Below, piece after piece: positions 22,627 to 31,067 of a stretch of 36,219 nucleotides of DNA (its first letter is position 1; each line of letters opens with the position of its first letter). The stretch lies in contig JAFIER010000235.1 in NCBI GenBank assembly GCA_020832465.1, positions 1-36,219 of the forward strand, given 5' to 3'. Both the position numbers and the translations under genes were made by a program. The notes under the pieces are model-generated. The model searched no databases and had not been told where the DNA came from. It saw only the letters and a list, made by a program, of their open reading frames with translations. The stretch comes from Bernardetiaceae bacterium (GTDB lineage Bacteria; Bacteroidota; Bacteroidia; Cytophagales; Bernardetiaceae).

Positions 22627-25116
22627 TTATTCTGTTTTTGCTTTTTGAGGGAGCAAATCTAAAATACCTATGGTCTCTGCGGCTATGCTATCGGCGTGCA
22701 TGTGTTGTTTGCGAAAGCGATTTTCTGCATACATAGTAGCCTGATTTCTATAAAAAGGTGAAAATACTGAACCTGATTGCCCCGTAGGATTTATGCTTTC
22801 AGAATTTTTAACATCTGCAAAATCTAATACAATACGCATGGCTGGTCCATAACTTGCTCTGTACTCTCCTTCGCCGTTGAGTTTAAACTGTATATTGTTT
22901 AGGCTTCCCATACCGCCTGGCACAGGCATCGGGCCGACGTTAAAAATTGTTGCCATGCTTGGCATTCCTCTTGCTATTGGGTGTACGTGCTCAAGGGTAT
23001 GTACTTTTCCCCATTGCCAAGTATTTACACTACCACCAAGTTGCGTACTAAGTTCCTCTACGGTTTGTAAAAAAGCAGATGTAATGATTTCTTTTGCTGT
23101 TTCTTCGTGATTTTCTGTATGGATATTATCCCACCAAACACTCTTATCATTGGCTATCAAAACAGGGATTGCACGTTGCATAAAATGCGTAGATAAAAAG
23201 GCTTTAAAATCGGCTTCACCCAGCTCATCAGCCATAGCCAGCCTTAGCGTATGATATAGCCATTTGTAATAAATGGTAGGTGCAAGACTTTCAATAGCGT
23301 GCTCTCCTTTCCAGTTTTGGAGCGTACTGAAAACTTCTTGACGGAGTGGGGTTTGCTCTACTTCTACGCTGGCAAGCTGTGCAAGCATTTGTTGTGCATT
23401 GCTTCTATGTAGTTGTACGGTATCATCAGCAAGCATAGTTTTTATATCTTGGGTATCAAATTTTTCTTTGCTTTCAAGATATTTTTCTATGCGGTCCGCA
23501 CGCATTCGGGGGGCATAGTATCCATAATAAAATTCAGAATGATTTTGAAGTTTTTGAGGTTGATTGGCTGTAAAAATAAATCCTTCGGTAGGGTTTATTT
23601 GTTGTGGATTTTCACTAAAACTGTGATAACCGAGTGGCTCGTGGCTGCGCTTTGTGCCATCGAGAATGAGTTTGCTATTGATGCCTTCTGGTCTTTTGAT
23701 GAGTTTGGCGGCTGCCCAATAAGCAATATTGCCTTCTGCATCGGCATACATAATATTTAGTCCTGGCGCTACGATTTGAGCGGCGGCGTGAGAAAACTCC
23801 TCAGGCGTTTTAGCATCTATAAAAGCGTGTGCAGCTTCTAATAATGTACTCGGGAATTGATTATACGTCCAGAAAAGCGAAAGCGACTCTTCGGATTTAA
23901 TATTGCTAAAAGGCGAGCTTGCCGTAGGTGAAAGCAAGTTGCCATGGCGACTTTTGCGCACCTGTAAAATATGTGGATCTTTGCCCTTAATATGAATTGT
24001 ATCCCTACGAATTTCAAATTTTTTCCATTCACCTTCAAACTCATAAAGCGTACTATCCTCGGGATTTATTTTTTCTCTATACAAATCCATATCGTCATTT
24101 TCGAACATGGTTAGTCCCCAAGCTGTTTCTAATGTATGCCCTACTGGGGGGAAAGGAAAACCCGCCAAAAAATTACCATAAAGATCGAGGTCTGGCGCAT
24201 GCAAATGCGCCTCGAACCATACCGAAGGTTGCGAATAGGCAATATGCGTATCATTAGCAAAAAGGACTTTCCCTGAGGCTGTTTTTTGAGGGGAAAGAAT
24301 CCAACTATTGCTACCGACCCAAAGGGGGACGGGAATTTTGTCTAATGCCGCAGAAAAAATAGCAGCTACTTCCTGTGCCTTTTTTTTCGTAGAATTAGTC
24401 TTGAGCGTATCATTGCTATGATTATTTTGAGGGAGATTTTCTCCGTATCCTGAGGGTATGAGCTCCGCCAGGTAGCTGCTATCGTAGTTTTGGTAGATTT
24501 TATCTAATATAGGTTCGGTGCGTAGTGCAAAGGAAAAGCTAAAAGCCATATAGCCCGTAATTAAATACAAATCTTCGGGTTTGTACTGCTCGGGGGCAAT
24601 GCCTAAAAGGCTAAACTCTAACGGCAAACGGTTTTCGGAAATAAACTGATTGATACCTTCTAAATAAGCAAAAGCAGCTTTTTGATAAGGCTCATGACGA
24701 CTATTCATGTATAGGGCTGCCGAGGTACAAGCATTTTTGTGAAGGTCTAACTCACGGAATAGAATATCCGTGGCTAAGAAGTCTTTGCCCAAAATTTCTG
24801 AAAGCCTGCCTGAGGCGAGGCGGCGAATCATTTCCATTTGAAAAAGGCGTTCTTGTGCATGCACATAGCCTAATGCTAAAAAAGCATCTTCGCGATTTTG
24901 AGCATAAATATGAGGAATAGCATGCGCATCATAAACTACCCGTACCGTGTCTTGCAAACCACTAATTTGTAGCTTGCCAGCGTATATAGGTTTAAATTGA
25001 TGCAGATAACTCCAAGTCAGCGCACCAGCTAAAATAAGATAAAGGCAAACGTGTAAAAAACTTACCACCCAATTGCGCTTATTCTTTAAAAATGATTTTT
25101 TAGACTTAGATTCCAA
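22627..25116 (-). CDS. Penicillin acylase family amidohydrolase
   Basis: The 829-residue protein belongs to the Ntn-hydrolase family of penicillin and acyl-homoserine-lactone acylases. It has an N-terminal membrane or signal helix (about 17-37). The alpha part shows VVYDAHAIPHIYAQN and GYVHAQERLFQMEMIRRLASG. The predicted self-cleavage site is before Ser269 in VGSNSW, the nucleophile of the beta chain. The region FANDTH, WGLTMFENDD and a late PVPGGMGSLN complete the pattern. The frame has no ATG near its beginning; TTG 25114-25116 is the most likely start. Substrate (lactam, N-acyl lactone or peptide) cannot be told from sequence. It likely shares a transcript with the downstream TPR/binding-fold gene. 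Confidence 0.93.
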   Translation of the reverse strand: MESKSKKSFLKNKRNWVVSFLHVCLYLILAGALTWSYLHQFKPIYAGKLQISGLQDTVRVVYDAHAIPHIYAQNREDAFLALGYVHAQERLFQMEMIRRLASGRLSEILGKDFLATDILFRELDLHKNACTSAALYMNSRHEPYQKAAFAYLEGINQFISENRLPLEFSLLGIAPEQYKPEDLYLITGYMAFSFSFALRTEPILDKIYQNYDSSYLAELIPSGYGENLPQNNHSNDTLKTNSTKKKAQEVAAIFSAALDKIPVPLWVGSNSWILSPQKTASGKVLFANDTHIAYSQPSVWFEAHLHAPDLDLYGNFLAGFPFPPVGHTLETAWGLTMFENDDMDLYREKINPEDSTLYEFEGEWKKFEIRRDTIHIKGKDPHILQVRKSRHGNLLSPTASSPFSNIKSEESLSLFWTYNQFPSTLLEAAHAFIDAKTPEEFSHAAAQIVAPGLNIMYADAEGNIAYWAAAKLIKRPEGINSKLILDGTKRSHEPLGYHSFSENPQQINPTEGFIFTANQPQKLQNHSEFYYGYYAPRMRADRIEKYLESKEKFDTQDIKTMLADDTVQLHRSNAQQMLAQLASVEVEQTPLRQEVFSTLQNWKGEHAIESLAPTIYYKWLYHTLRLAMADELGEADFKAFLSTHFMQRAIPVLIANDKSVWWDNIHTENHEETAKEIITSAFLQTVEELSTQLGGSVNTWQWGKVHTLEHVHPIARGMPSMATIFNVGPMPVPGGMGSLNNIQFKLNGEGEYRASYGPAMRIVLDFADVKNSESINPTGQSGSVFSPFYRNQATMYAENRFRKQHMHADSIAAETIGILDLLPQKAKTE

Positions 25117-25159
25117 AATGTCTGCTTTTTGTTAAAGGATACAACAATAAAGATTATAT

Positions 25160-25177
25160 CGTTTGAAATTTCAAACG
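25160..25177. promoter_or_regulatory. Perfect 18-bp palindrome upstream of the penicillin acylase gene
   Basis: CGTTTGAAATTTCAAACG is exactly self-complementary and ends 43 bases before the TTG start. A second inverted repeat, CGCAAAATA (25176-25184) with TATTTTGCG (25207-25215), overlaps its edge. Both are good operator candidates; no regulator gene is adjacent. Confidence 0.5.
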
Positions 25178-25215
25178 CAAAATAAAAAAAACATTTTTAA
25201 TAATGCTATTTTGCG

Positions 25216-25580
25216 TGCTATATTTGTCAAATACTTTTTCAATTGGACGTAAATTTAGCTATCTATGTAATACCGTAACCTACTAATTGAAAAACGGCTG
25301 TACATCAGCTGGGTAAAGCAACTTAGGTAGTTGTAGAACGAATAGATTTGCAAATACTTTTAGTACTGGGCTAATGTAGCAAAGTTGTCGTGTACCTGAA
25401 ATACTTGAATAATACATGGCGAAAAGCAATTTATGCTCAAATTTACAGTTTTATTGGCGTAAAGCCAAATAGAAAATATTTTTTGCGTTAGAATTTTGTC
25501 ATCTTCAAAGCAGAGTATGTGCGTAAAACGTAGGCTATACTCACAAAAGCCTCGTCGTTAAATAAGAATATTACTGTATT
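25216..25580. other. Gene-free stretch with a partial repeat
   Basis: No gene, tRNA or terminator was recognised here. GGTAAAGCAACTTAGGTAG (about 25312-25330) is nearly identical to GGTAAATCAACTTAGGTAG at about 30899-30917, so it is probably a remnant of the CTAACAGTT/GTAAATC hairpin family. Confidence 0.5.
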
Positions 25581-25678
25581 CCATACTACTGCAACCCCCA
25601 CGCTATGCAAAAAGGGGCTTAGCAATAATATTTCTTTGAGAAATGTTACTTCTGGCTAGCGAATGTTTAGTAGTATGA
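25581..25678 (+). repeat. MITE-like hairpin repeat with half of hairpin B
   Basis: The left end CCATACTACT mirrors the right end AGTAGTATGA. Only the right half of hairpin B remains (CAACCCCCACGCTATGCAAAAA), followed by hairpin A (ATATTTCT-TTG-AGAAATGT, about 25628-25650). The right end is GGCTAGCGAATGTTTAGTAG plus TATGA. Confidence 0.65.
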
Positions 25679-25770
25679 TTGTATGTTTACTTTTTTTCTT
25701 GATTTTTCATTTTTATGAACCTGCGCCTTTTAGCAGGGTAAGACTTCAATACAAAGGCAAGTATTGCCTA

Positions 25771-25909
25771 AAACAAAATAAGTCATCGACAAAAATCGAT
25801 GACTTATCCCAAATAAATCCTATCCTAAAAACTAAGTATTCTAATAGCGAGCGTCTCCCGCTACAAAACGAATACCTTGTTTCGGAGAATGATCTTTATC
25901 GCATTCTCC
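25771..25909 (-). ncRNA. Candidate small RNA, about 139 nt
   Basis: On the minus strand a -7-like element TATATTTG (25922-25915) is followed after five bases by GGAGAATG (25909-25902), which pairs with CATTCTCC (25891-25884) as a 5' hairpin. A short middle stem (TAGCG/CGCTA) follows. The end is an intrinsic terminator: ATAAGTCATCGA (25807-25796) pairs perfectly with TCGATGACTTAT (25789-25778), then TTTGTTTT. No minus-strand reading frame of note lies inside. No -33 element was found. A promoter, a structured body and a terminator in a gene-free region suggest a regulatory RNA; it matches no family I know. Confidence 0.5.
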
Positions 25910-26305
25910 TTGTACAAATATACGGATTATATACTTATAAGATTTTACTCTTCGATTATAAGCCTACATCGCTCGATAGATAGGCGTATCCCTTCGATAA
26001 AGCCTTTGTATATGGCAATTAAATTTTTGTAATTACATTTTTTTCTGTAATTTTGCGTTGTTGTTTTTCTAAAAAAGCTGTGCGTTCTTATCAAGGCAAA
26101 TAAGCGGTCTCAAAAATACTTAGTCATTGTATGCTAAACCGTACGGCAGTATCTTAGAAATTACAACGTTTAGCAATTTATAAATGCTGTATCATATAGG
26201 TACAGAACCAAGTCCACAAGCTACAGACTAAAATCAAAACGTGTCAAGTCTGTTATTTTTTATTACAAATTTTTAGCACTTAGCCGAAACTAAGACATCG
26301 CTATT

Positions 26306-27289
26306 ATGGAACATATCAAAACTGATTATTGCGTATTGCTTTATTATTGCTTTACGCCTATTAGCAACCCCGAGCAATTCAGGGACGAGCACCACTTATT
26401 TTGTATTTCGCTTAATCTGCGAGGGCGTATTATCGTCGCTGCTGAGGGCTTAAATGGCACTGTATCAGGTAAAAAGTCTGACTGCCAGCAGTATATGGAT
26501 ACGCTAAAAGCTGACCCCAGATTTAAAACTATGGATTTTAAAATTGAGGAGAGCGAGGGGCATACATTCAAAAAAATCAATGTACGCCTCAAGTCTGAAA
26601 TCGTACACGCAGGCCTGCCTCATATCAAACCCTACGAACGCACGGGCAAACACCTTTCCCCCGCAGAGTTTAAGGCACTTAAAGATCGAGATGATGTTGT
26701 AATTCTCGATGTGCGTTCTGACTATGAACATCAAGTAGGGCGTTTTAAAAATGCAGTTACACTTGATATTCAAAATTTTAGAGAGTTTCCTGAAAAGCTC
26801 GAAACGATTAAAAAATTTAAAGATAAAAAAATTCTCACCTATTGCACAGGTGGTATAAAATGCGAAAAAGCCTCTGCCTATCTTTTAGAAAATGGTTTTG
26901 AAGAGGTCTATCAATTGCACGGCGGAATCGTACGCTACGGCATCGAAGAGCAAGGCTATGATTTCGAAGGCAAATGCTATGTCTTTGACGAGCGAATTAC
27001 GGCTGAGGTCAATACTGTAAATCCAACAGTAGTCAGTAAGTGTATTGTCTGCGGTACAGCTTCGGAGCGCATGATAAATTGTGCTAACCCGACTTGTAAT
27101 AAGCACGCAGCAATATGCGAAAATTGTGGGTGGGAAATGGAAGGCGCATGCTCTACTGCTTGCAAAACACACCCCGAAAAACGCCCTTATGACGGGACAG
27201 GCATATATAGCAAAAAACAAAATGGCTATAACCCACGCATCGGTTGGAAAATGACGGCTAAGCACGTAGCCGAAAGTTGCAAACCATAA
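26306..27289 (+). CDS. trhO: tRNA uridine(34) hydroxylase (rhodanese-related, TrhO/YceA)
   Basis: The 327-residue protein has an N-terminal acylphosphatase-like domain (about 1-95, with GRIIVAAEGLNGTVSG), a rhodanese domain (about 120-215) with catalytic Cys180 in TYCTGGIKCEKA, and a Cys-rich C-terminus (CIVCG, CANPTCNKH, CENCG, CSTACKTHP). That is the full TrhO layout. TrhO makes 5-hydroxyuridine at tRNA position 34 using oxygen. Length is normal and the ATG at 26306 fits the family start. It stands alone, 400 bases after the candidate small RNA. Confidence 0.94.
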   Translation: MEHIKTDYCVLLYYCFTPISNPEQFRDEHHLFCISLNLRGRIIVAAEGLNGTVSGKKSDCQQYMDTLKADPRFKTMDFKIEESEGHTFKKINVRLKSEIVHAGLPHIKPYERTGKHLSPAEFKALKDRDDVVILDVRSDYEHQVGRFKNAVTLDIQNFREFPEKLETIKKFKDKKILTYCTGGIKCEKASAYLLENGFEEVYQLHGGIVRYGIEEQGYDFEGKCYVFDERITAEVNTVNPTVVSKCIVCGTASERMINCANPTCNKHAAICENCGWEMEGACSTACKTHPEKRPYDGTGIYSKKQNGYNPRIGWKMTAKHVAESCKP

Positions 27290-27340
27290 GTTTGTACAAT
27301 TTTAGGAGCTGAAGTTGCGCATATAACGTACTGATAGACA

Positions 27341-27373
27341 ATAACTAACAGTTTTTTGAAAACTGTTAGTTAT
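27341..27373. repeat. Perfect hairpin of the CTAACAGTT family
   Basis: ATAACTAACAGTTTT (27341-27355), loop TTG, then the exact inverse to 27373. GGTAACTCCAGTTAGGAGG, a diverged form of the GTAAATC..CTTAG motif, follows at about 27380. No T-run follows the stem, so it is not an ordinary terminator for trhO. Confidence 0.65.
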
Positions 27374-27504
27374 CAAATTGGGTAACTCCAGTTAGGAGGT
27401 GGGGTGACGAGTTTATTTTCTTTAAGTAGGCTTATTTCTATGAATATTTTAGGGCTAAATTCCTTATTTGCCATTTGTAACTTATCACTCCTTACCACTG
27501 TTTT

Positions 27505-28437
27505 ATGGCAGAAAAAGAGTTAAAAGGCAGTTTGAAGGATTACCTTCACATGCACTTTATTGTATTACTTTGGGGTTTTACTGCTATTTTGGGTAAGCTC
27601 ATCAGTATCCCTGCGCTCGAGATGGTATTTTTTCGAACGCTTATCGCTTCTATCACGATTGGGCTTTGGCTTTATGTATGGCAAAAACGGCGTTTTAATA
27701 TCGGCATGCCCGCTATTGCTACGCTCGGACTGACAGGCATAATCATTGCTTTGCATTGGATATTCTTTTTTGGGGCTGTCAAAGTGGCTAATGTTTCGAT
27801 TTGCCTTGTGGGCATGTCCACAACTTCATTATGGACTGCTTTTTTAGAACCCCTTTTTAAAAAGAAAAAAATACAAATCTATGAAGTGCTTTTGGGAATT
27901 GTCATTATTTTTGGGCTTTATGTCATTTTTACCTTCGAGGCTTCAAGCAACTCGGATTATTTTATAGGACTTTTGATGGCACTATTTTCTGCTTTCTTAG
28001 GTGCTTTATTTTCTACAATGAACGGCAATTTTGCCCTGCGCTACGACCATTGGGAAATTAGCTTTTTTGAACTTACGGGGGCTTTTATAGCTTGCGCTTT
28101 ATTTTTTCCATTTTATACAGAATTTTTAAGTCCTACGGGTGAGCTTAATCTTTTGCCGACACTTGAGGACTGGGGCTGGCTTTTGATTTTGGCCTGGGTC
28201 TGTACTGTATATGCTTTTGCAGCAAGTGTAGAGCTACTCAAACGCATTACGGTTTTTGCTTCTAACTTAATTGTTAATCTCGAGCCTGTATATGGCATTG
28301 TATTAGCAGCTTTAATTTTTAAGGAATACGAAAACCTCGATGATAGTTTTTATTACGGCACTTTGATTATTTTAATGGCAGTCATAAGCTATCCTATATT
28401 TGAGCGTTGGCGTAAAAGGCGTAAGCATAATTTTTAG
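27505..28437 (+). CDS. DMT-superfamily (EamA) transporter
   Basis: The 310-residue protein has about ten membrane helices in two repeated halves. The first half has FIVLLWGFTAILGK and ALEMVFFRTLIASI; the second has ISFFELTGAFIAC and NLIVNLEPVYGIVLAALIF, which fits the EamA repeat. Such proteins export metabolites or amino acids; the substrate cannot be inferred. A Lys/Arg-rich C-terminus follows the last helix. A terminator comes 7 bases after the stop. Confidence 0.92.
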   Translation: MAEKELKGSLKDYLHMHFIVLLWGFTAILGKLISIPALEMVFFRTLIASITIGLWLYVWQKRRFNIGMPAIATLGLTGIIIALHWIFFFGAVKVANVSICLVGMSTTSLWTAFLEPLFKKKKIQIYEVLLGIVIIFGLYVIFTFEASSNSDYFIGLLMALFSAFLGALFSTMNGNFALRYDHWEISFFELTGAFIACALFFPFYTEFLSPTGELNLLPTLEDWGWLLILAWVCTVYAFAASVELLKRITVFASNLIVNLEPVYGIVLAALIFKEYENLDDSFYYGTLIILMAVISYPIFERWRKRRKHNF

Positions 28438-28444
28438 ATAGTCA

Positions 28445-28483
28445 AATAACTCAAAAAAATGCTGTAACTTTTTTTGAGTTATT
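28445..28483 (+). terminator. AT-rich intrinsic terminator after the EamA transporter gene
   Basis: AATAACTCAAAAAAA (28445-28459) pairs exactly with TTTTTTTGAGTTATT (28469-28483); GGGTTTTTTC follows. It has only two G-C pairs per arm, compensated by length. Confidence 0.75.
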
Positions 28484-28519
28484 GGGTTTTTTCTGTATAT
28501 TTCCTTTTGAAAATACATA

Positions 28520-28664
28520 TCACGATACATTTTTCCATAACGTGGAGTGTGTAAACCCCACGCTATGGAAAAAATGCGCTTAAAAAATGCGCTTAGCAAT
28601 AACATTTCTCAAAGAAATGTTATTGCTGGCTGGCATTTCTGGCTGGCAGATGTACAGTAGTATG
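28520..28664 (+). repeat. MITE-like hairpin repeat (B, A and right end)
   Basis: Hairpin B spans 28529-28575 (ATTTTTCCATAACGTGG.. paired with ..CCACGCTATGGAAAAAAT, with small mismatches). Hairpin A spans 28595-28627 (AGCAATAACATTTCT-CAA-AGAAATGTTATTGCT, perfect). A duplicated GGCTGGC..TTTCTGGCTGGC segment and the end TGTACAGTAGTATG close the element. Confidence 0.7.
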
Positions 28665-29009
28665 TTGAAAACATAATGTAGAACTCACAGGGTGTACGTC
28701 ATTTAGTGCATTCATAGGCTTTTAATAAGGGATTATTCAAAGGATAACCTACCTATATAATAATTTTCGGAGCTGTTAAGTTCTTTTGCGTTTGGTGAGT
28801 ACACCGAATACGGCGAGAATATTTGGGTAACATATTTCTTGGGGGCTTCCTAACTAAATTTACGCAGTTAGCGTTAAAAAAGCATAGAAATAGCATGCTT
28901 TTTAGCAATCTTGTTTATAATACCAAACTTGATAATGCTTGTTAGCTATACTGCAACTACTACAACACAAAAATACATAGCACTTTAGCATTTTTGCATT
29001 TTACTTTTT
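28665..29009. other. Gene-free stretch upstream of the GAF-PAS gene
   Basis: No gene or clear promoter was recognised. About 28793-28822, GGTGAGTACACCGAATACGG plus CGAGAATA, resembles GGTAGGGACTCCAAACACGG plus CGATAGTA at 20669-20696, a possible further short dispersed repeat. Confidence 0.4.
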
Positions 29010-30869
29010 ATGGCAAAAAAGATTCAAAACCGATTGGGATTTAACTCTTTTGAACGGCGGAGCTTACTAATTTTTACAACTTTTGTAATTTTAGTTATTG
29101 CTCTGGCGAGCTTGCTATTGGTATCCGTGCGTGGTGTATTTTTAGAAAACCAACGTTTGGCAAAATGGCATTTTATCAAATACGAAATCAATGAAATCAA
29201 CTCTTCTATCAACGAATCTTTTGCACATTTGAGCCTCTCGGCTTACTACCCCAATGGTGCTGTACACCGCCAGACGGCTTTTGATATTTTTAATAAAAAA
29301 GCAACACCAGCTTTGGATACCTTGCAGCGATTTGTGTACCGCGAGCAGATGGATTTTATGACGGAGATAGACGCGCTCAAATCAGATATGGATATGTTCA
29401 TTAATTCTTATGAACGTATTGAAAATCAAGAATATAAAGATGCCGTACTCGGAGATTATATCGCACTTGTTATTGTCCCTCAGGTAGCAAGGCTTGCTGA
29501 CCGTACGCAATCCATGAGCGAATCTATAAGGCTAAAAGAGGTAAGATTAGAAAAAGATTTGGAAAAAAATATCAACGAACGTATTTTTATTTTCGCCCCG
29601 CTTTTCTTGTTTATTATCATTGTTTTCTTTATTTTTATTATACAAAATAATCGCTTTTTGCACCAAGATTTAGAGCATGTTTTTGATTATTTGCGTGCGC
29701 TTCGCAAAGGTGATATCCCGCAGCGTTTAGATTATAAAGTAGATGAGCTCCACCGCATTATTAGAGAAATCAATGCACTTAGGCGCACCTTTCAGTCGCT
29801 CGAGGAGTTTAGCTTCTTGCTTAAGGAAGATAAGCAGCTTGTTCACAGTCAGATTTTTGCAGAAAATAGTCGCTTAGGAGTTGCTTTTGATCAAATGCAA
29901 GAGAGCTTAAAATTCTCAAGGCAGCAAATAGAAGCGAGGCGTTGGCAAAATGAAGGTGTAAGGGAGCTTGCTCAAATTATCAGACAAGAAACACGAGGGC
30001 AGGAGCAACTTTGCAAAGATTTTATTTCTTACTTAGTTAGCTATATTGGTTGCGAGCAGGGCGCATTGTTTGTGTATGATGAGAGAAAAAAAGTATTACA
30101 ACTCGAGGCAGCTTATGCTTATCAAAGGTATAAGTTTATAGACAAAACCCTTGAGCCAGGCGAAGGATTTGTCGGTGAAATATTTTTAGATGCACAGCCC
30201 CGCTTCATAACAGATGTACCTAAGCATTATAGCCAAATTATATCTGGTACGGGGGGCGAAAAGCCCGCTCATTTGCTGTTTGTGCCTATCAAAACGCAGT
30301 ACAAAGTGGTAGGAGTCGTAGAGCTTGGCAGTTTCAAACCCTTTCCTGAACCTACACTTGGCTTGATTGAAAGGGCAAGTGAAATCCTCGCCGCAGACCT
30401 TGCCGATATCGCAACGCAAGAACGCATGCAAACACTACTTCAAGAAGCTAAAGAAAGGGGGCAAGAATTGCAAAATAACGAACAGCAACTCAGCCAAACC
30501 GCTAAGGAGCTAACGCAAATGAGAAATGCACTTAAAGAACAGATGAAGCACCTCGAGCAACAGCTCGAAATTTTTCAAAACCTCTTTAAATATAGCAATT
30601 TTGGTATCCTTATTACAGACCCCACAGGAGAAATTAAAGATGCAAATAAAAAAGCATTACAAATTTTACAAACTACAAAAAGCGATGCACGCAAATTGAG
30701 AGTCAGCCATTTTATACCCACTATGAGAGGACTTAATACTTTAGCAAATCAAAGCACTTTGCAGAGCTATAAATTGTCTGATAATCAAAAAGTTATTAAA
30801 GCATTGGTTAGTAGAGTGCAAACTCAGCACAATTATCAATATACAGTCTTAATTGTAGATAATGTGTAA
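29010..30869 (+). CDS. Membrane HAMP-GAF-PAS signalling protein without output domain
   Basis: The 619-residue protein has helix 1 (about 18-40), an external helical sensor domain (about 42-190), helix 2 (191-212), a HAMP-like linker (213-265) and a coiled coil. A GAF domain (about 335-470, with GEGFVGEIFLDAQPRFITDV and LLFVPIKTQYKVVGVVELGS) follows, then a second coiled coil (470-525) and a C-terminal PAS domain (527-619, with NFGILITDPTGEIKDANKKAL). The top half looks like a chemoreceptor or histidine kinase, but no kinase, cyclase, phosphatase or MCP domain follows the PAS. The stop at 30869 is followed by a normal intergenic gap, and no continuation was seen. No adjacent regulator gene is present. 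Confidence 0.85.
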   Translation: MAKKIQNRLGFNSFERRSLLIFTTFVILVIALASLLLVSVRGVFLENQRLAKWHFIKYEINEINSSINESFAHLSLSAYYPNGAVHRQTAFDIFNKKATPALDTLQRFVYREQMDFMTEIDALKSDMDMFINSYERIENQEYKDAVLGDYIALVIVPQVARLADRTQSMSESIRLKEVRLEKDLEKNINERIFIFAPLFLFIIIVFFIFIIQNNRFLHQDLEHVFDYLRALRKGDIPQRLDYKVDELHRIIREINALRRTFQSLEEFSFLLKEDKQLVHSQIFAENSRLGVAFDQMQESLKFSRQQIEARRWQNEGVRELAQIIRQETRGQEQLCKDFISYLVSYIGCEQGALFVYDERKKVLQLEAAYAYQRYKFIDKTLEPGEGFVGEIFLDAQPRFITDVPKHYSQIISGTGGEKPAHLLFVPIKTQYKVVGVVELGSFKPFPEPTLGLIERASEILAADLADIATQERMQTLLQEAKERGQELQNNEQQLSQTAKELTQMRNALKEQMKHLEQQLEIFQNLFKYSNFGILITDPTGEIKDANKKALQILQTTKSDARKLRVSHFIPTMRGLNTLANQSTLQSYKLSDNQKVIKALVSRVQTQHNYQYTVLIVDNV

Positions 30870-30889
30870 GGCGGAGGGAATGGGTGCAC

Positions 30890-30965
30890 CTTAAAGTTGG
30901 TAAATCAACTTAGGTAGCATCAATAACTAACACTGCTGCCAGAACTTTTAGTTGTTGATGCTTAG
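30890..30965 (+). repeat. Hairpin repeat with the GTAAATC..CTTAG motif
   Basis: GGTAAATCAACTTAGGT leads into AGCATCAATAACTAA (30916-30930), which pairs with TTAGTTGTTGATGCT (30948-30962) with one mismatch. It follows the GAF-PAS gene and is related to copies at 20525 and 31918. The rest of the gap to 31067 shows only a purine-rich AAAAGGA 7 bases before the next ATG. Confidence 0.55.
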
Positions 30966-31067
30966 TAAATTAAAGAAATGTTATTGGCAAACCATTTTTT
31001 CAATTATAGAAAAATGTATGTTAGATGTCTGAAAATATAAAAATTCGATATTCAAAAGGATTATTTA

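Noticed and set aside
25663-25983. 106-codon plus-strand frame with a hydrophobic start
   Set aside because: It begins inside the right end of a repeat element and runs through two hairpins that read better as a minus-strand small RNA and its terminator. The protein shows no recognisable family.
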